Of a DNA stretch of 64,000 nt, positions 27,415 to 36,355 are shown piece after piece. Position numbers and translations under genes: made by a program. Source of the DNA: Saccharopolyspora galaxeae (GTDB taxonomy: Bacteria > Actinomycetota > Actinomycetes > Mycobacteriales > Pseudonocardiaceae); NCBI RefSeq assembly GCF_016526145.1, contig NZ_JADDUE010000002.1, positions 513,121 through 577,120 of the forward strand, given 5' to 3'. The stretch's first letter is position 1. The number at the start of each line of letters is the position of its first letter. The notes under the pieces were generated by a model, which made no database searches, was not told the DNA's origin, and saw only the letters and a program-made list of their open reading frames with translations.

Positions 27415-28445
27415 GGGGACTGACCGGGCCGCTGCTGAAGCTGATCGCGTTCACCGTCGTCACGGTCGTGCTCACGGCGCTGCTGGCGATGACCGTGGCC
27501 GCCTCCAACGTCGGCGGAACTTCCTCCTACGGCGCGAAGTTCGCCGACGCGTCCGGAATCGGCGAGGGCGACGAGGTCCGCATGGCCGGAGTCCGCGTCG
27601 GGCAGGTGTCCTCGCTGGAGGTCGTCGACGGCACCCGCGCACTCGTGCGCTTCGAGGTCGACTCCGCGCGCAAGCTGCCGACGAGCACGGTCGCCACCGT
27701 CAAGTACCGCAACCTCGCCGGACAGCGTTACCTCGCGCTGGACGCGGCGATGTCGCCGGGCAAGCCGGTGCTGCCGGCGGGCGGCACGCTGCCGGTGAGC
27801 CAGACCCGGCCCGCGCTGAACCTCACGGCGCTGTTCAACGGGTTCCGCCCGCTGTTCCAGGCGCTGCAGCCGCAGGACGTCAACAAGCTCTCCGGCGAGC
27901 TGATCCAGGTGTTGCAGGGCCAGGGCGGCACGATCGACAGCATCCTGCAGCACACCGCATCGCTGACCGCCACGATGGCGCAGAAGGACCAGGTGATCGG
28001 GCAGGTCATCGACAACCTGAACGCGGTGCTCGGGCAGGTCAACTCCCGCGGCCCGCAGCTGTCCGAACTGATCACCTCGCTGCAACGGCTGGTCAGCGGG
28101 TTCGCCGAGCAGCGCGAACCGATCGGTGAGGCGGTCGGCGCGCTGGACGAGCTCACCAACACCACGGCCGGCCTGCTCGAGCAGGCGCGGCCGCCGCTGA
28201 AGCAGGACGTCTCCGCGCTCAAGGACCTCTCGAAGGGCCTCAACGCCGGACTGCCCGGCCTGGAGCACGACCTGCAAACGCTGCCGAACCGGCTGGATTC
28301 GCTGACCCGCACGGTCAGCTACGGAAGCTGGTTCAACTTCTACCTGTGCCAGATGAACGGGACGGTCGGCATCGCCGGTCTGGACGTCACCGCGCAGGTG
28401 CTGCCGCTGCCCCTGACCGAGACGGCGACGAGGTGCCAGTCATGA
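27411..28445 (+). CDS. mce4B: Mce-family protein Mce4B
   Basis: The 344-residue protein has an N-terminal helix (LLKLIAFTVVTVVLTALLAM), an MCE domain with GEGDEVRMAGVRVGQV near residue 58, then coiled alpha-helical repeats and a C-terminal conserved YGSWFNFYLCQ. It is a component of the Mce4 tunnel. Start and stop overlap neighbours by 4 bases. Confidence 0.9.
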   Translation: MRGLTGPLLKLIAFTVVTVVLTALLAMTVAASNVGGTSSYGAKFADASGIGEGDEVRMAGVRVGQVSSLEVVDGTRALVRFEVDSARKLPTSTVATVKYRNLAGQRYLALDAAMSPGKPVLPAGGTLPVSQTRPALNLTALFNGFRPLFQALQPQDVNKLSGELIQVLQGQGGTIDSILQHTASLTATMAQKDQVIGQVIDNLNAVLGQVNSRGPQLSELITSLQRLVSGFAEQREPIGEAVGALDELTNTTAGLLEQARPPLKQDVSALKDLSKGLNAGLPGLEHDLQTLPNRLDSLTRTVSYGSWFNFYLCQMNGTVGIAGLDVTAQVLPLPLTETATRCQS

Positions 28446-29470
28446 GCACACCACTGCGGGACCGCGACCAGGCGACCGTCGGGATCGTCGCCCTCGGGCT
28501 GCTGATCACCGCCTGCCTGGTGGCGTTCTTCGCCAAGGACCTCCCGCTGATCGGCGGGGGCACCACCTACTCGGCGCGGTTCACCGAGTCGGCCGGGCTC
28601 ACCGCGGGCGACGAGGTCCAGCTCGCGGGCGTGAAGGTCGGCGAGGTCAGCGACGTGCGGCTGGAACGTGATCGAGTGCTGGTGCACTTCACCGTCGACG
28701 ACGCGCGGGTCGGCGACCGCAGCCGGGTGTCGTTGCAGATCAAAACGCTGCTGGGGGCGAAGAACCTCGCGTTGCAGCCGCAGGGCAGCGCCGAGCAGGA
28801 CCCGGACGAGACGATCCCGGCCTCGCGGACCGAGGTGCCGTTCGACATCCCGGACGCGCTGGACGAGCTGACCCGCACCACCGAGCGGATCGACACCGAC
28901 CAGCTCGGCCGCAGCTTCCAGGTGCTTTCCGAGACCTTGCGCGACACCCCGCAGCACTTGGGCGGCGCGGTCGACGGGCTCTCCGCGCTGTCGCGCACGA
29001 TCGCTTCCCGCGACCAGCAGCTTTCCGAGCTGCTGCACAACACCGCCGGGGTCAGCAAGGTCGCCGCGGACCGCAACGAGCAGGTCCGCAAGCTCGTCGA
29101 GGACGGCAACCTGCTGCTCGCGGAACTGCAGCACCGCAAGGAGTCGATCAGTTCGCTGCTGCGCGGCACGCAGGCGGTCTCCACCCAGATCCGCGGCATG
29201 ATCGCGGACAACCAGGCGGACCTGAACCCCGCGCTGCGCGAGCTCGAGAACGTCACCTCGATGTTGCAGCGCAACCAGGACAACCTCGCGAACACGATCG
29301 CCTCGCTCAAGCCGTACGTGACCGGCTTCAACAACACCGTCGGCAACGGGCGCTGGTTCGACGGCTACCTCTGCGGGCTGCTGCCGCCTTCGGTCAGCGC
29401 CGGTCCGCTGCAGGTCAATCCCGAGGGCTGCGATCTCGCGCAACAGCAAGGATCGGGGGGCGGACGATGA
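28442..29470 (+). CDS. mce4C: Mce-family protein Mce4C
   Basis: The 342-residue protein has a membrane helix (TVGIVALGLLITACLVAFF), an MCE domain with TAGDEVQLAGVKVGEV near residue 55, helical tunnel segments, and a C-terminal NGRWFDGYLCGLLPP. ATGA overlaps on both sides. Confidence 0.9.
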   Translation: MSTPLRDRDQATVGIVALGLLITACLVAFFAKDLPLIGGGTTYSARFTESAGLTAGDEVQLAGVKVGEVSDVRLERDRVLVHFTVDDARVGDRSRVSLQIKTLLGAKNLALQPQGSAEQDPDETIPASRTEVPFDIPDALDELTRTTERIDTDQLGRSFQVLSETLRDTPQHLGGAVDGLSALSRTIASRDQQLSELLHNTAGVSKVAADRNEQVRKLVEDGNLLLAELQHRKESISSLLRGTQAVSTQIRGMIADNQADLNPALRELENVTSMLQRNQDNLANTIASLKPYVTGFNNTVGNGRWFDGYLCGLLPPSVSAGPLQVNPEGCDLAQQQGSGGGR

Positions 29471-30678
29471 ACACCGCGACCGCGCGGCATCCCGCGGCCA
29501 CGGCGCTGATCGCGTTCGGCTGCGTGCTCGCGCTGCTGATCAGCGGCGGGCTGTGGTGGGCGTTCCGGAACCCGGACCTGCGCATCACCGCCTACTTCGA
29601 CCGGGCGGTGGGGCTCTACGAGCACTCGTCGGTGCGCGTGCTGGGCGTCGAAGTGGGCCAGGTGGATTCGGTCGTCCCGGCAGGCGGTCAAGTGCGGGTC
29701 GACATGACCGTCGACGAGGGCGTGGCCGTCCCGGCCGGGGCGAAGGCCGTGATGGTCGCGCCGAGCCTGGTCAGCGACCGCTACGTGCAGCTGACCCCGG
29801 CCTACACCGACGGGCCGACGATGGCTTCCGGTGCGGTGGTGCCGAAGGACCGCACCATGACGCCCGCGGACCTCGACGACCTCTACCGCAGCGCGAACGC
29901 GCTGTCCCAGGCGCTCGGGCCGAATGGCGCGAACAAGCGCGGGGACCTGTCGAACCTGCTGGACACGGCCTCAGCCAACCTCGACGGCAACGGGGAGAAG
30001 CTGAACGGCACGATCCAGCGGCTCGGCGAACTGTCCGGCACGCTGGAGCATTCGCAGGGCGACCTGTTCGCCACGGTGGACAACTTGAACGAGTTCACCG
30101 CGACGCTGGCTTCCAGCGACGCGCAGGTGCAGGAGTTCTACGGCCGGATCGCCGATGTTTCCGGTTTCCTCGCCGACGAGCGGCAGCAGACCGCGGCTTC
30201 GCTGAGTTCGCTGGCCACCGCGCTCGGCGACCTGGAGGGCTTCGTCCGGGACAACCGGGAATCCGCTTCGGCGAACGTGCACAACCTGGCCGGGGTCACC
30301 CAGGCGCTGGTGGATCAGCGCGAAGCGCTCGGTGAGGTGCTGGACATCGCGCCGACCGGGGCCAGCAACTTCATCAACGCCTACGACGCCGCGTCCGGTT
30401 CCGTCGCGGTGCGGGCGAACATCAACGAGCTGACCAATCCGCCGGTGCTGATGGTCTGCAAGCTGCTGGAGCACTCCACGCCGCAGCAGGTCCCGGAGGA
30501 TCTGCGCAAGGCGTGCGGTGAGTTGGCGCCGGTGCTGGACGGCACGCTCAAGCTGCCGTCGGTGGGCGAGACGGTGCACCACCTCGGCCAGGGCCAACTG
30601 CCGCCGCTGCCGTTGCCGCTGGCCGCGAACACGCCCACCGGGGGCGCCCCGGCCGCGCCGCCGAACGGGGGGCCGTGA
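29467..30678 (+). CDS. mce4D: Mce-family protein Mce4D
   Basis: The 403-residue protein has an N-terminal helix (ALIAFGCVLALLISGGLWWAF), an MCE domain with LYEHSSVRVLGVEVGQV near residue 48, a long helical body, and a Pro/Gly-rich end. It is a component of the sterol import complex. Coupled to mce4C by ATGA. Confidence 0.9.
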   Translation: MNTATARHPAATALIAFGCVLALLISGGLWWAFRNPDLRITAYFDRAVGLYEHSSVRVLGVEVGQVDSVVPAGGQVRVDMTVDEGVAVPAGAKAVMVAPSLVSDRYVQLTPAYTDGPTMASGAVVPKDRTMTPADLDDLYRSANALSQALGPNGANKRGDLSNLLDTASANLDGNGEKLNGTIQRLGELSGTLEHSQGDLFATVDNLNEFTATLASSDAQVQEFYGRIADVSGFLADERQQTAASLSSLATALGDLEGFVRDNRESASANVHNLAGVTQALVDQREALGEVLDIAPTGASNFINAYDAASGSVAVRANINELTNPPVLMVCKLLEHSTPQQVPEDLRKACGELAPVLDGTLKLPSVGETVHHLGQGQLPPLPLPLAANTPTGGAPAAPPNGGP

Positions 30679-31838
30679 TGCGACGCCTGCTGGTCTGCGC
30701 GCTGGTGACGCTGCTGCTGTCCGGCTGCGGGACCTCGCTGTACGAGGCCCCGCTGCCCGGCGGTGCCGATCTGGGCGATGAGCCGTACCGGGTGCGCGTG
30801 CACTTCGCCGACGTGCTGGATCTGGTGCCGCAGGCCGGGGTGAAGGTCAACGACGTGACCGTCGGCAAGGTCGAGAAGATCGGGCTGGCCCCGGACAACA
30901 CGACCGCGGTCGCCACCCTGGCGGTCAACGGCGACATGCGGCTTCCCGGCAATGCCGAGGCGCGGCTGCGCCAATCCAGCCTGCTGGGCGAGAAGTTCGT
31001 CGAACTCGCTCCGTCGGCGAACGAACCGGCGCGCGGTTCGCTGCGCGACGGCGCGGTGATCCCGCTGGAGCGCACGAACCGCAACCCGCAGGTGGAGGAG
31101 GTGCTGGGCGCGCTGTCGCTGCTGCTCAACGGCGGCGGAGTCGGCGAACTGCGCGGCATCGTCGACGAGCTGAACACCGCGATGTCCGGCAACGAGCCCA
31201 GAATCCGCTCCATGCTGTCCAGAGTGGACGAAGCGGTCACCCGGTTGGACGGGCAGAAGCAGGACATCACCCGCGCCCTGGACGGGCTCAACCGGCTCTC
31301 GGCCGACCTGCGCGCGCAGACCGGTGACCTGGTCGCCGGGCTGGACGGGCTGTCGCCGGGATTGCGCACGATCGAGCAGCAACGCGACCAGCTGGTGGCG
31401 ATGCTCCAGTCGCTGGACCGGTTCTCCGGGGTTGCGACGCACACCATCGATGCCAGCCAGGAAGATCTCGTCGCGGATCTGCGCGCGTTGGAGCCGACGC
31501 TGCGCGAGCTCGCCAAGGCCGGCGAGGGATTGCCGAAGGCGATCGGCTACCTGGCCACCTACCCGTTCCCGGAGGAGGCGATGCACCCGCTCAAGGGCGA
31601 TTTCGTGAACGTGGACGTGGACCTGGATCTCGACTTGACCAGCGTGCTCGGGAATCTCTCCAACAGTTCCGGGCCGCTGCTGCCGCTGCCCGGGCTCAAC
31701 GACGCGGCGCCGCAGGCACCGCAGGGGCCCGGCCGGTCCCCGGTTCCCGGCCTGCCTCCGGACTCGGCTCGGCCGGGACAGGCTCCGCCGCCCGGTCAGT
31801 CCGGCGGATTGCTCGACCACCTGCTCGGGGGGAAGTGA
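30678..31838 (+). CDS. mce4E: Mce-family lipoprotein Mce4E
   Basis: The 386-residue protein has a lipoprotein signal peptide with lipobox LLSGC (Cys17), as in the LprN-type E subunit of mce operons. An MCE domain (VPQAGVKVNDVTVGKVEKI) follows, then helical segments and a Pro-rich tail. ATG 30678 shares one base with the mce4D stop; the GTG just before it is the alternative. Confidence 0.9.
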   Translation: MRRLLVCALVTLLLSGCGTSLYEAPLPGGADLGDEPYRVRVHFADVLDLVPQAGVKVNDVTVGKVEKIGLAPDNTTAVATLAVNGDMRLPGNAEARLRQSSLLGEKFVELAPSANEPARGSLRDGAVIPLERTNRNPQVEEVLGALSLLLNGGGVGELRGIVDELNTAMSGNEPRIRSMLSRVDEAVTRLDGQKQDITRALDGLNRLSADLRAQTGDLVAGLDGLSPGLRTIEQQRDQLVAMLQSLDRFSGVATHTIDASQEDLVADLRALEPTLRELAKAGEGLPKAIGYLATYPFPEEAMHPLKGDFVNVDVDLDLDLTSVLGNLSNSSGPLLPLPGLNDAAPQAPQGPGRSPVPGLPPDSARPGQAPPPGQSGGLLDHLLGGK

Positions 31839-33007
31839 TGTTCAGCCGAGGCACCAAGATCCGGCTGGGGTTGTTCCTGGCCATCGCGGTCATCGGGATC
31901 GGTTTCACCGGTGCCCGGTACGCGGGCGTGGACCGGTTGTTCGGCGGCAACGGTTACGCCGTCACCGTGAACATGCCCGATTCCGGCGGGGTTTTCGTCA
32001 ATTCCGAGGTGACGTACCGCGGCGTGGCGGTCGGCCGTGTCACCGCGCTGCGGCTCACCGACCGCGGAATGGCCGCCGACCTGCACATCGAGAACGGAAC
32101 ACCGCCGATTCCCGCGGACGCGCGGGCCGCGGTGGCGAACCGCTCGGCGGTGGGCGAGCAGTACATCGACCTGCGCCCGGACGACAACCGCGGGCCGATG
32201 CTGGCGGAGGGTTCGGTGATCCCGGTCGAGCGCACCGAGTTGCCGCCACCGCCGGAGTCCCTGCTGGTGAACCTGGACAACCTGGTGACCAGCGTGCCGC
32301 TCGACTCGTTGCGCACCGTCGTGGACGAGACGGGGAAGGCTTTCCAAGGCACCGGCCCGCACTTGCAGCAGATGCTGGACAGCACCAGTTCGCTGGTCAA
32401 AGCGGCCGATCGGAACCTGCCGCAGACGACAGGGCTGCTGGACAACTCCGATGTGGTGCTGCGGACCCAGCAGCAGGAAGCGGACCGGATCACCGGTTTC
32501 AGCAAGGGTTTGCGGGACATCTCCGGGCAGCTCAAGAGCTCCGACCCGGACCTGCGGCGGCTGATCAACGCAGCGCCGCCTGCCGCGCAGGAGGTGGACG
32601 AGTTGCTGCGCACCAGCCGTTCCGGTTTCGAGAAGAGCACGGCGAACCTGCTGACCACCATGCAGCTGCTGGAGGTTCGCACGCCCGCGCTGGAGAACAT
32701 GCTCGTCGCGCTGCCGATCATGTCGGCGGCCAGCCACAGCGCGCAGGACGGCGATGGGCGGGGACATCTGGGCGTGGTGCTGAACTTCTTCAACCCGCTC
32801 GCGTGCGAGAAGGGCTACGAGGGAACCCAGCGCCGTCCCGGCAGCGACACCACACCGGCCCCGACCAACCGCGACATCGAGTGCCAGGAACCTCCGGGCA
32901 GCCCCACGAACGTCCGCGGCTCCGCCAACGTGCCGCGCGCCCCGATCCCCGACGCGGTAGCACCTCCCCAACAGGGCCAGCCGCCACTACCGTTCCCGCT
33001 CAACTGA
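31838..33007 (+). CDS. mce4F: Mce-family protein Mce4F
   Basis: The 389-residue protein has an N-terminal helix (LGLFLAIAVIGIGFTGARY), an MCE domain with VFVNSEVTYRGVAVGRV near residue 50, and Cys residues in PLACEKGYEG and DIECQEPP near the end that may form a disulfide. It is the last gene of the operon. No Mas (mce-associated) genes follow, unlike in mycobacteria. ATG 31838 shares one base with the mce4E stop. Confidence 0.9.
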   Translation: MFSRGTKIRLGLFLAIAVIGIGFTGARYAGVDRLFGGNGYAVTVNMPDSGGVFVNSEVTYRGVAVGRVTALRLTDRGMAADLHIENGTPPIPADARAAVANRSAVGEQYIDLRPDDNRGPMLAEGSVIPVERTELPPPPESLLVNLDNLVTSVPLDSLRTVVDETGKAFQGTGPHLQQMLDSTSSLVKAADRNLPQTTGLLDNSDVVLRTQQQEADRITGFSKGLRDISGQLKSSDPDLRRLINAAPPAAQEVDELLRTSRSGFEKSTANLLTTMQLLEVRTPALENMLVALPIMSAASHSAQDGDGRGHLGVVLNFFNPLACEKGYEGTQRRPGSDTTPAPTNRDIECQEPPGSPTNVRGSANVPRAPIPDAVAPPQQGQPPLPFPLN

Positions 33008-33072
33008 CCGGCTTGCCGGGAACCTGCGCCGGTTCAGAACGGAACCGTTCGGCCAGAACGGCCCGCTCACTC
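33008..33072. terminator. Hairpins after Mce operon, decayed palindrome
   Basis: CCGGC-TT-GCCGG (33008-33019) starts right after the mce4F stop. GAACGG-AA-CCGTTC (33037-33050) and a CGGCCCGCTCACTCGG-like end follow. The latter look like a decayed 51-base element. They probably end transcription between mce4F and the convergent secreted-protein gene. Confidence 0.45.
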
Positions 33073-33140
33073 GGGGTGAAGCCGATGCGGAACGGCCGGG
33101 CAGCATGGGTGGCTGCCCGGCCGAACGCGCCGAGATCGGC

Positions 33141-33503
33141 TCAGTTGTTGAGGTCGCGGCAGGCGGCCTCGGGAGCCGCGGCGGAGCCGGCCGTATTGCA
33201 CTTGACCGAGGTCGCGTTGTCCAGCGGGCCGTACTCGCGGAGGCGCTCGTCGCCGATCCAGAACTCGATGGTTTCGCCGGTGACGGGCTCGAATTGGTCC
33301 TGCTGACCGGCCGCCACCTCAGCGCGCCGGACTTCGCCGTTGTCGTCGATGAGCTTGTAGGTCAGGGTGTAGTCGCCCTGGTTGTCGATCAGCACCTGGC
33401 TCGGCGACCCCGGGCTCGCGGCCGCCATACCGGTGGCTCCGACGACACCGGTGACGGCCAGCAGGCCGCCGATGATCCCGCGCTTCGCAGCGGACATCTT
33501 CAT
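33141..33503 (-). CDS. Small secreted protein
   Basis: The 120-residue protein has a Sec signal peptide: KMSAAKR, a hydrophobic stretch IIGGLLAVTGVVGATGMA and likely cleavage after AAA. The mature part of about 90 residues is acidic and has two cysteines near the end (VKCNTAG and AACRD) that could form one disulfide. I recognise no family. AGGAGG precedes ATG 33503. It may be exported to the cell wall; no link to Mce4 is visible beyond position. Confidence 0.72.
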   Translation of the reverse strand: MKMSAAKRGIIGGLLAVTGVVGATGMAAASPGSPSQVLIDNQGDYTLTYKLIDDNGEVRRAEVAAGQQDQFEPVTGETIEFWIGDERLREYGPLDNATSVKCNTAGSAAAPEAACRDLNN

Positions 33504-33987
33504 GATCACGCCTCCTTGAACTCGATACATCCAGGAAAATGCGGTCGCGACCGTAGAACCTCACCGCGACCACCCGCACCGCCGAAGCACGGCCGTTTCC
33601 CCAGGTCACAGCCCACCTCCGGGAACATCCGGGAAAATTCCGGGGGTGCCGTGCGGGATTTCCCGCGCGAATCAGATTCGGTGGGAGGGACGGACCTCTT
33701 CGCCCCGAGAGATCGGTCGAAGGAGCCCTTCACTCGGAAACCCCGCCCGGGTTCGCGCACGTCCCGTTCTGAGTGAACAGCCTGTTCGTCCAATCCATTC
33801 GGACGAACGGTCCGTTCGCTCGGGAAGGAAGGGTGCGGGGGCGCGCCGGGGAGGAGTGGCGTGCCCCCGCGGGCCTCCGTCGCGCGGCGCCGTGTCGGGG
33901 CTGGGCGTCGCGGCGGGCAGGAGGCCGTCCTCGGGGCCCGGCGGCGGAGGGGCGGGAGAGCCGCTCGGGCCCGAGGAAGTTCAGGGA
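33504..33987. other. Gene-poor gap with palindrome remnants
   Basis: I see no convincing coding region here. The stretch holds a half-copy of the 51-base palindrome (about 33711-33736, ending CCCTTCACTC) and the full copy 33771-33821. The upstream part is the promoter region of the secreted-protein gene. Confidence 0.5.
33771..33821. repeat. 51-base palindromic element, copy 6
   Basis: Full copy with arms GAGTGAACAGCCTG and CGGTCCGTTCGCTC. It lies 167 bases beyond the 3' end of the minus-strand zinc-finger gene at 33988. Confidence 0.78.
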
Positions 33988-34218
33988 TCAGCCGAAGAAT
34001 CCGGTGATCTTCGGGAGTTCGCTGCGCAGCACCGCGTTGCAGGCTTCGCAGGTGGGAGCCCGGACCCAGTCCAGTTCGGGCACCTCGGCGGCCAGCTCTA
34101 CTTCGGTTCCGCACACCGCGGTCGCCTCGGTCTGCCCGCACCAGCGGCGCCCGCGGAAGGCGTGTCGCACCACATCACCGCTCGGACGCCAGAAATGCCG
34201 CGCGGACTCCTCAGACAT
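33988..34218 (-). CDS. Small actinobacterial zinc-finger-like protein
   Basis: The 76-residue protein has HFWRPSGDVVRHAF at the N-terminus, a Cys pair spread over RRWCGQ and AVCGTEV, and a C-terminal APTCEACNAVLRSELP. The pattern HxW..G..RHA...CG...PTC..C is found in short zinc-finger proteins next to XRE/DUF397 genes in actinomycetes. The function is unknown; DNA or protein binding is likely. The start ATG 34218 lies inside the end of the upstream gene. Confidence 0.65.
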   Translation of the reverse strand: MSEESARHFWRPSGDVVRHAFRGRRWCGQTEATAVCGTEVELAAEVPELDWVRAPTCEACNAVLRSELPKITGFFG

Positions 34219-34420
34219 CGCAGGCATCCAGGCACTTCCGGCACGCATCGCGGTCGAACTCCCCGTCCGGACACTCGCCACGCCGCAGATGCAGCGGCCC
34301 GTACACGAAAACCCCGCACACCGCCGGCAAAACGCCCCCATCCGTCCGCCGCACCGCGTGCCAGAACGAATCCACCGGCCCACACGACGCCGCCCACACT
34401 TTGACCGCTGCTTCCACCAC
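34211..34420 (-). CDS. Small Cys-rich protein
   Basis: A GTG at 34420 with AGGAGG six bases upstream gives 69 residues with five cysteines (SCGPVDSFWHAV, PAVCGVF, GECPDGEFDRDACRKCLDAC), probably metal-binding. It overlaps the next gene by 8 bases, so the two are co-translated. It is divergent from the XRE regulator gene, with paired operator-like sites between. The family is not recognised. Confidence 0.6.
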   Translation of the reverse strand: MVEAAVKVWAASCGPVDSFWHAVRRTDGGVLPAVCGVFVYGPLHLRRGECPDGEFDRDACRKCLDACDV

Positions 34421-34482
34421 GCAGACCTCCTCTTGTCGCGGCCCGTATCGCCGCGGTTCCGCACTCAGAAACCGGATTATCC

Positions 34483-34526
34483 AGTACACGTACTGTCACA
34501 TACTTAACCAAGTACGGGTACTGTCA
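34483..34526. promoter_or_regulatory. Paired palindromic sites between divergent genes
   Basis: AGTACACGTACTGTCA (34483-34498) and AGTACGGGTACTGTCA (34511-34526) are two copies of AGTAC-NN-GTACTGTCA spaced 28 bases apart. They lie between the Cys-rich gene and the XRE gene, and are probably an operator for the XRE regulator. Confidence 0.55.
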
Positions 34527-34584
34527 TAGATGATCACGATCAGGTGATTCGAGGTGTCCGCGTACTGCGTCTTAGGCTGATCAC

Positions 34585-35409
34585 ATGACGCTGCGACGGT
34601 TGATGCTGGGCAAGAGCCTGGAAAGGTGGCGCGAGAGTGCCGGGGTCACGCGCGCCGACATCGCGGCCGAACTCGGCTGCACCCCTGACCGGGTGCGCCA
34701 CTTGGAGAGCGGCCGCAATACGCCGTCCCGACCGGACCTGATCGTGATGTGCTCGGTCTACGGCGTTCCGGAAGATGAACGCGAAGTTCTGCTCACGACC
34801 CGGTCGGAGGCTCAGAAACCAGGCTGGTGGCAGACCCACCGCCTGCCCAAGTGGCTCGCGAACTACGTGACCTTGGAGTCCGAGGCGACACGGGTCCGCA
34901 ACTGGGAAGCCGAGCTGATCCCCGGCCTGCTGCAAACCGAGGCGTACGCGCGTCGGGTGGCCATGGGCGATCCGTCCGCATCGGATGCCGAAGTGGACAA
35001 ACGGGTCGCGGCCCGGATGCGTCGCCAGGATCGGCTCACAGCGAAGGACGACCCTCTGAATCTCGTGGCGGTGGTATCCGAATCGGCTATTCAACGGTGC
35101 GCAGCAGAGCGCGACCTCGCGGACGACCAGTTGGCCCACTTGATCAACGCCGCGAACCTGCCGCACGTGTCGATCCGCGTCATGCCAATGGATTCGGGGA
35201 TTCACCAGGCCATGGCCGGTGGTTTCGTGCTGTTGAACTTCCCTGCGGATACCTGGCCGGAAACCGGACACCAGGAGTACAACGTCGGCGGCCACCTGGT
35301 GGACGACCACGAGGCGGTGCAATCGCTCGCTACGCTGTTCGACGGGCTGCAAGAACGCGCGCTGTCGGAGCACGACACGGCGCACTTGCTCGCGCAGTAC
35401 ACACGTTGA
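34585..35409 (+). CDS. XRE-family regulator with DUF5753 domain
   Basis: The 274-residue protein has an N-terminal helix-turn-helix (VTRADIAAELGCTPDRVRHLESGRNTP, residues 21-47) and a C-terminal DUF5753 sensor-like domain with WEAELIPGLLQTEAYARRV and the conserved LVAVVSESAIQRC segment. Members pair with small DUF397 proteins, which follow here at 35427 and 35721. It is probably a self-regulating repressor or activator of the island; the target is unknown. Confidence 0.87.
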   Translation: MTLRRLMLGKSLERWRESAGVTRADIAAELGCTPDRVRHLESGRNTPSRPDLIVMCSVYGVPEDEREVLLTTRSEAQKPGWWQTHRLPKWLANYVTLESEATRVRNWEAELIPGLLQTEAYARRVAMGDPSASDAEVDKRVAARMRRQDRLTAKDDPLNLVAVVSESAIQRCAAERDLADDQLAHLINAANLPHVSIRVMPMDSGIHQAMAGGFVLLNFPADTWPETGHQEYNVGGHLVDDHEAVQSLATLFDGLQERALSEHDTAHLLAQYTR

Positions 35410-35426
35410 TCCGAAAGCGAACGAGC

Positions 35427-35624
35427 ATGGACCTCACACACGCCCAATGGCGCAAATCCAGCCGCAGCTCAGCACAAGGCCAGTGCGTCGAAGTTGCGAC
35501 GAACATCCCGGGAGTCTGCGGCATCCGGGACAGCAAGGAACCTGGTGGACAAGCCCTGGTGTTAGACGCAGCCAGGTTCGGCGACCTCATCCGGTCAGTG
35601 AAGGCCGACCGGTTCGACAGCTAG
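35427..35624 (+). CDS. DUF397 protein 1
   Basis: The 65-residue protein has the DUF397 hallmarks: QWRKSSRSS, QCVEVA, IRDSKEPGG and FGDLIRSVK. DUF397 proteins bind and modulate the XRE-DUF5753 regulators next to them. It starts 17 bases after the regulator gene. Confidence 0.88.
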   Translation: MDLTHAQWRKSSRSSAQGQCVEVATNIPGVCGIRDSKEPGGQALVLDAARFGDLIRSVKADRFDS

Positions 35625-35720
35625 GTGAACCGGCAGTTCCAGCCTCACGTCAGCGCTCAGCACTGGCGACTCCGTCGAGCTGCTGGGCAGCTACGCGCAG
35701 AAGTTGGAAGGGGAGAGAGC

Positions 35721-35918
35721 ATGACATCAAGCAAGATCACCGGGTGGCGTACCAGCAGCCGCACAAGCGCGACCCAAACCTGCGTCGAAGTCGGCGGCGC
35801 TCCGGGCATCGCGGGAGTGCGGGACACCAAGGACCGCGACGGCGGCGCCCTCCGCATCACGTCACCACGATGGAGCGACTTCATCAGCGCGATCAAGTCC
35901 GGTAGATACGAATACTGA
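35721..35918 (+). CDS. DUF397 protein 2
   Basis: This is a second 65-residue DUF397 protein (GWRTSSRTS, TCVEV, VRDTKDRDGG, WSDFISAIKSGRYEY). GGGGAGAG precedes the ATG. It may originally have belonged to the now-broken regulator gene that follows. Confidence 0.85.
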   Translation: MTSSKITGWRTSSRTSATQTCVEVGGAPGIAGVRDTKDRDGGALRITSPRWSDFISAIKSGRYEY

Positions 35919-35941
35919 GAGTTTCGTTCGCAGGAGGTGCA

Positions 35942-36355
35942 GTGGGGGAGCCGTACCGCATCGGTTCGCAGAAGCCCGGCGACCTCGAAGTGGCGAGCTG
36001 GAAGCGGCAACTGCGGACCGGGCATCAGCAACGGCAAGATCAAAGTCGCGAGGCCGAAGAGCAAGCCGACGCGATCCGCGCCTTCGAGCTTGTAGTCGTG
36101 CCCGGCCTCGTGCAGACGGCGCACTACGCTCGTCACGTGTTCAGTACGTCTGCTGAACTCCAGCAAGTACCACAGGACACCGATGCCGCCGTCCAAGTAC
36201 GCCTCGAACGGCAGCACGCGCTGTACGACTCGGCGAAACATGTGGAGCTGCTGATCGCGGAATCGGCCCTGCGCTACTTCGCGTGCCCGGCCCACGATGT
36301 TGGCGCAGATCGACCGGCTGCTGGCGCTGTGCAAGCAGGGGGCTCTGCTTGACCA
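35942..36355 (+). pseudogene. Decayed DUF5753 regulator
   Basis: The open part (136 codons) shows the DUF5753 core (FELVVVPGLVQTAHYARHV, RQHALYDSAKHVELLIAESALRYF) but no helix-turn-helix. After PAH at about 36290 the expected continuation, MLAQIDRLLALCKQG, is in another frame, so there is a frameshift, and the C-terminal third is missing. It is therefore a remnant lacking both ends. A good AGGAGG site still precedes the GTG. Confidence 0.7.
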
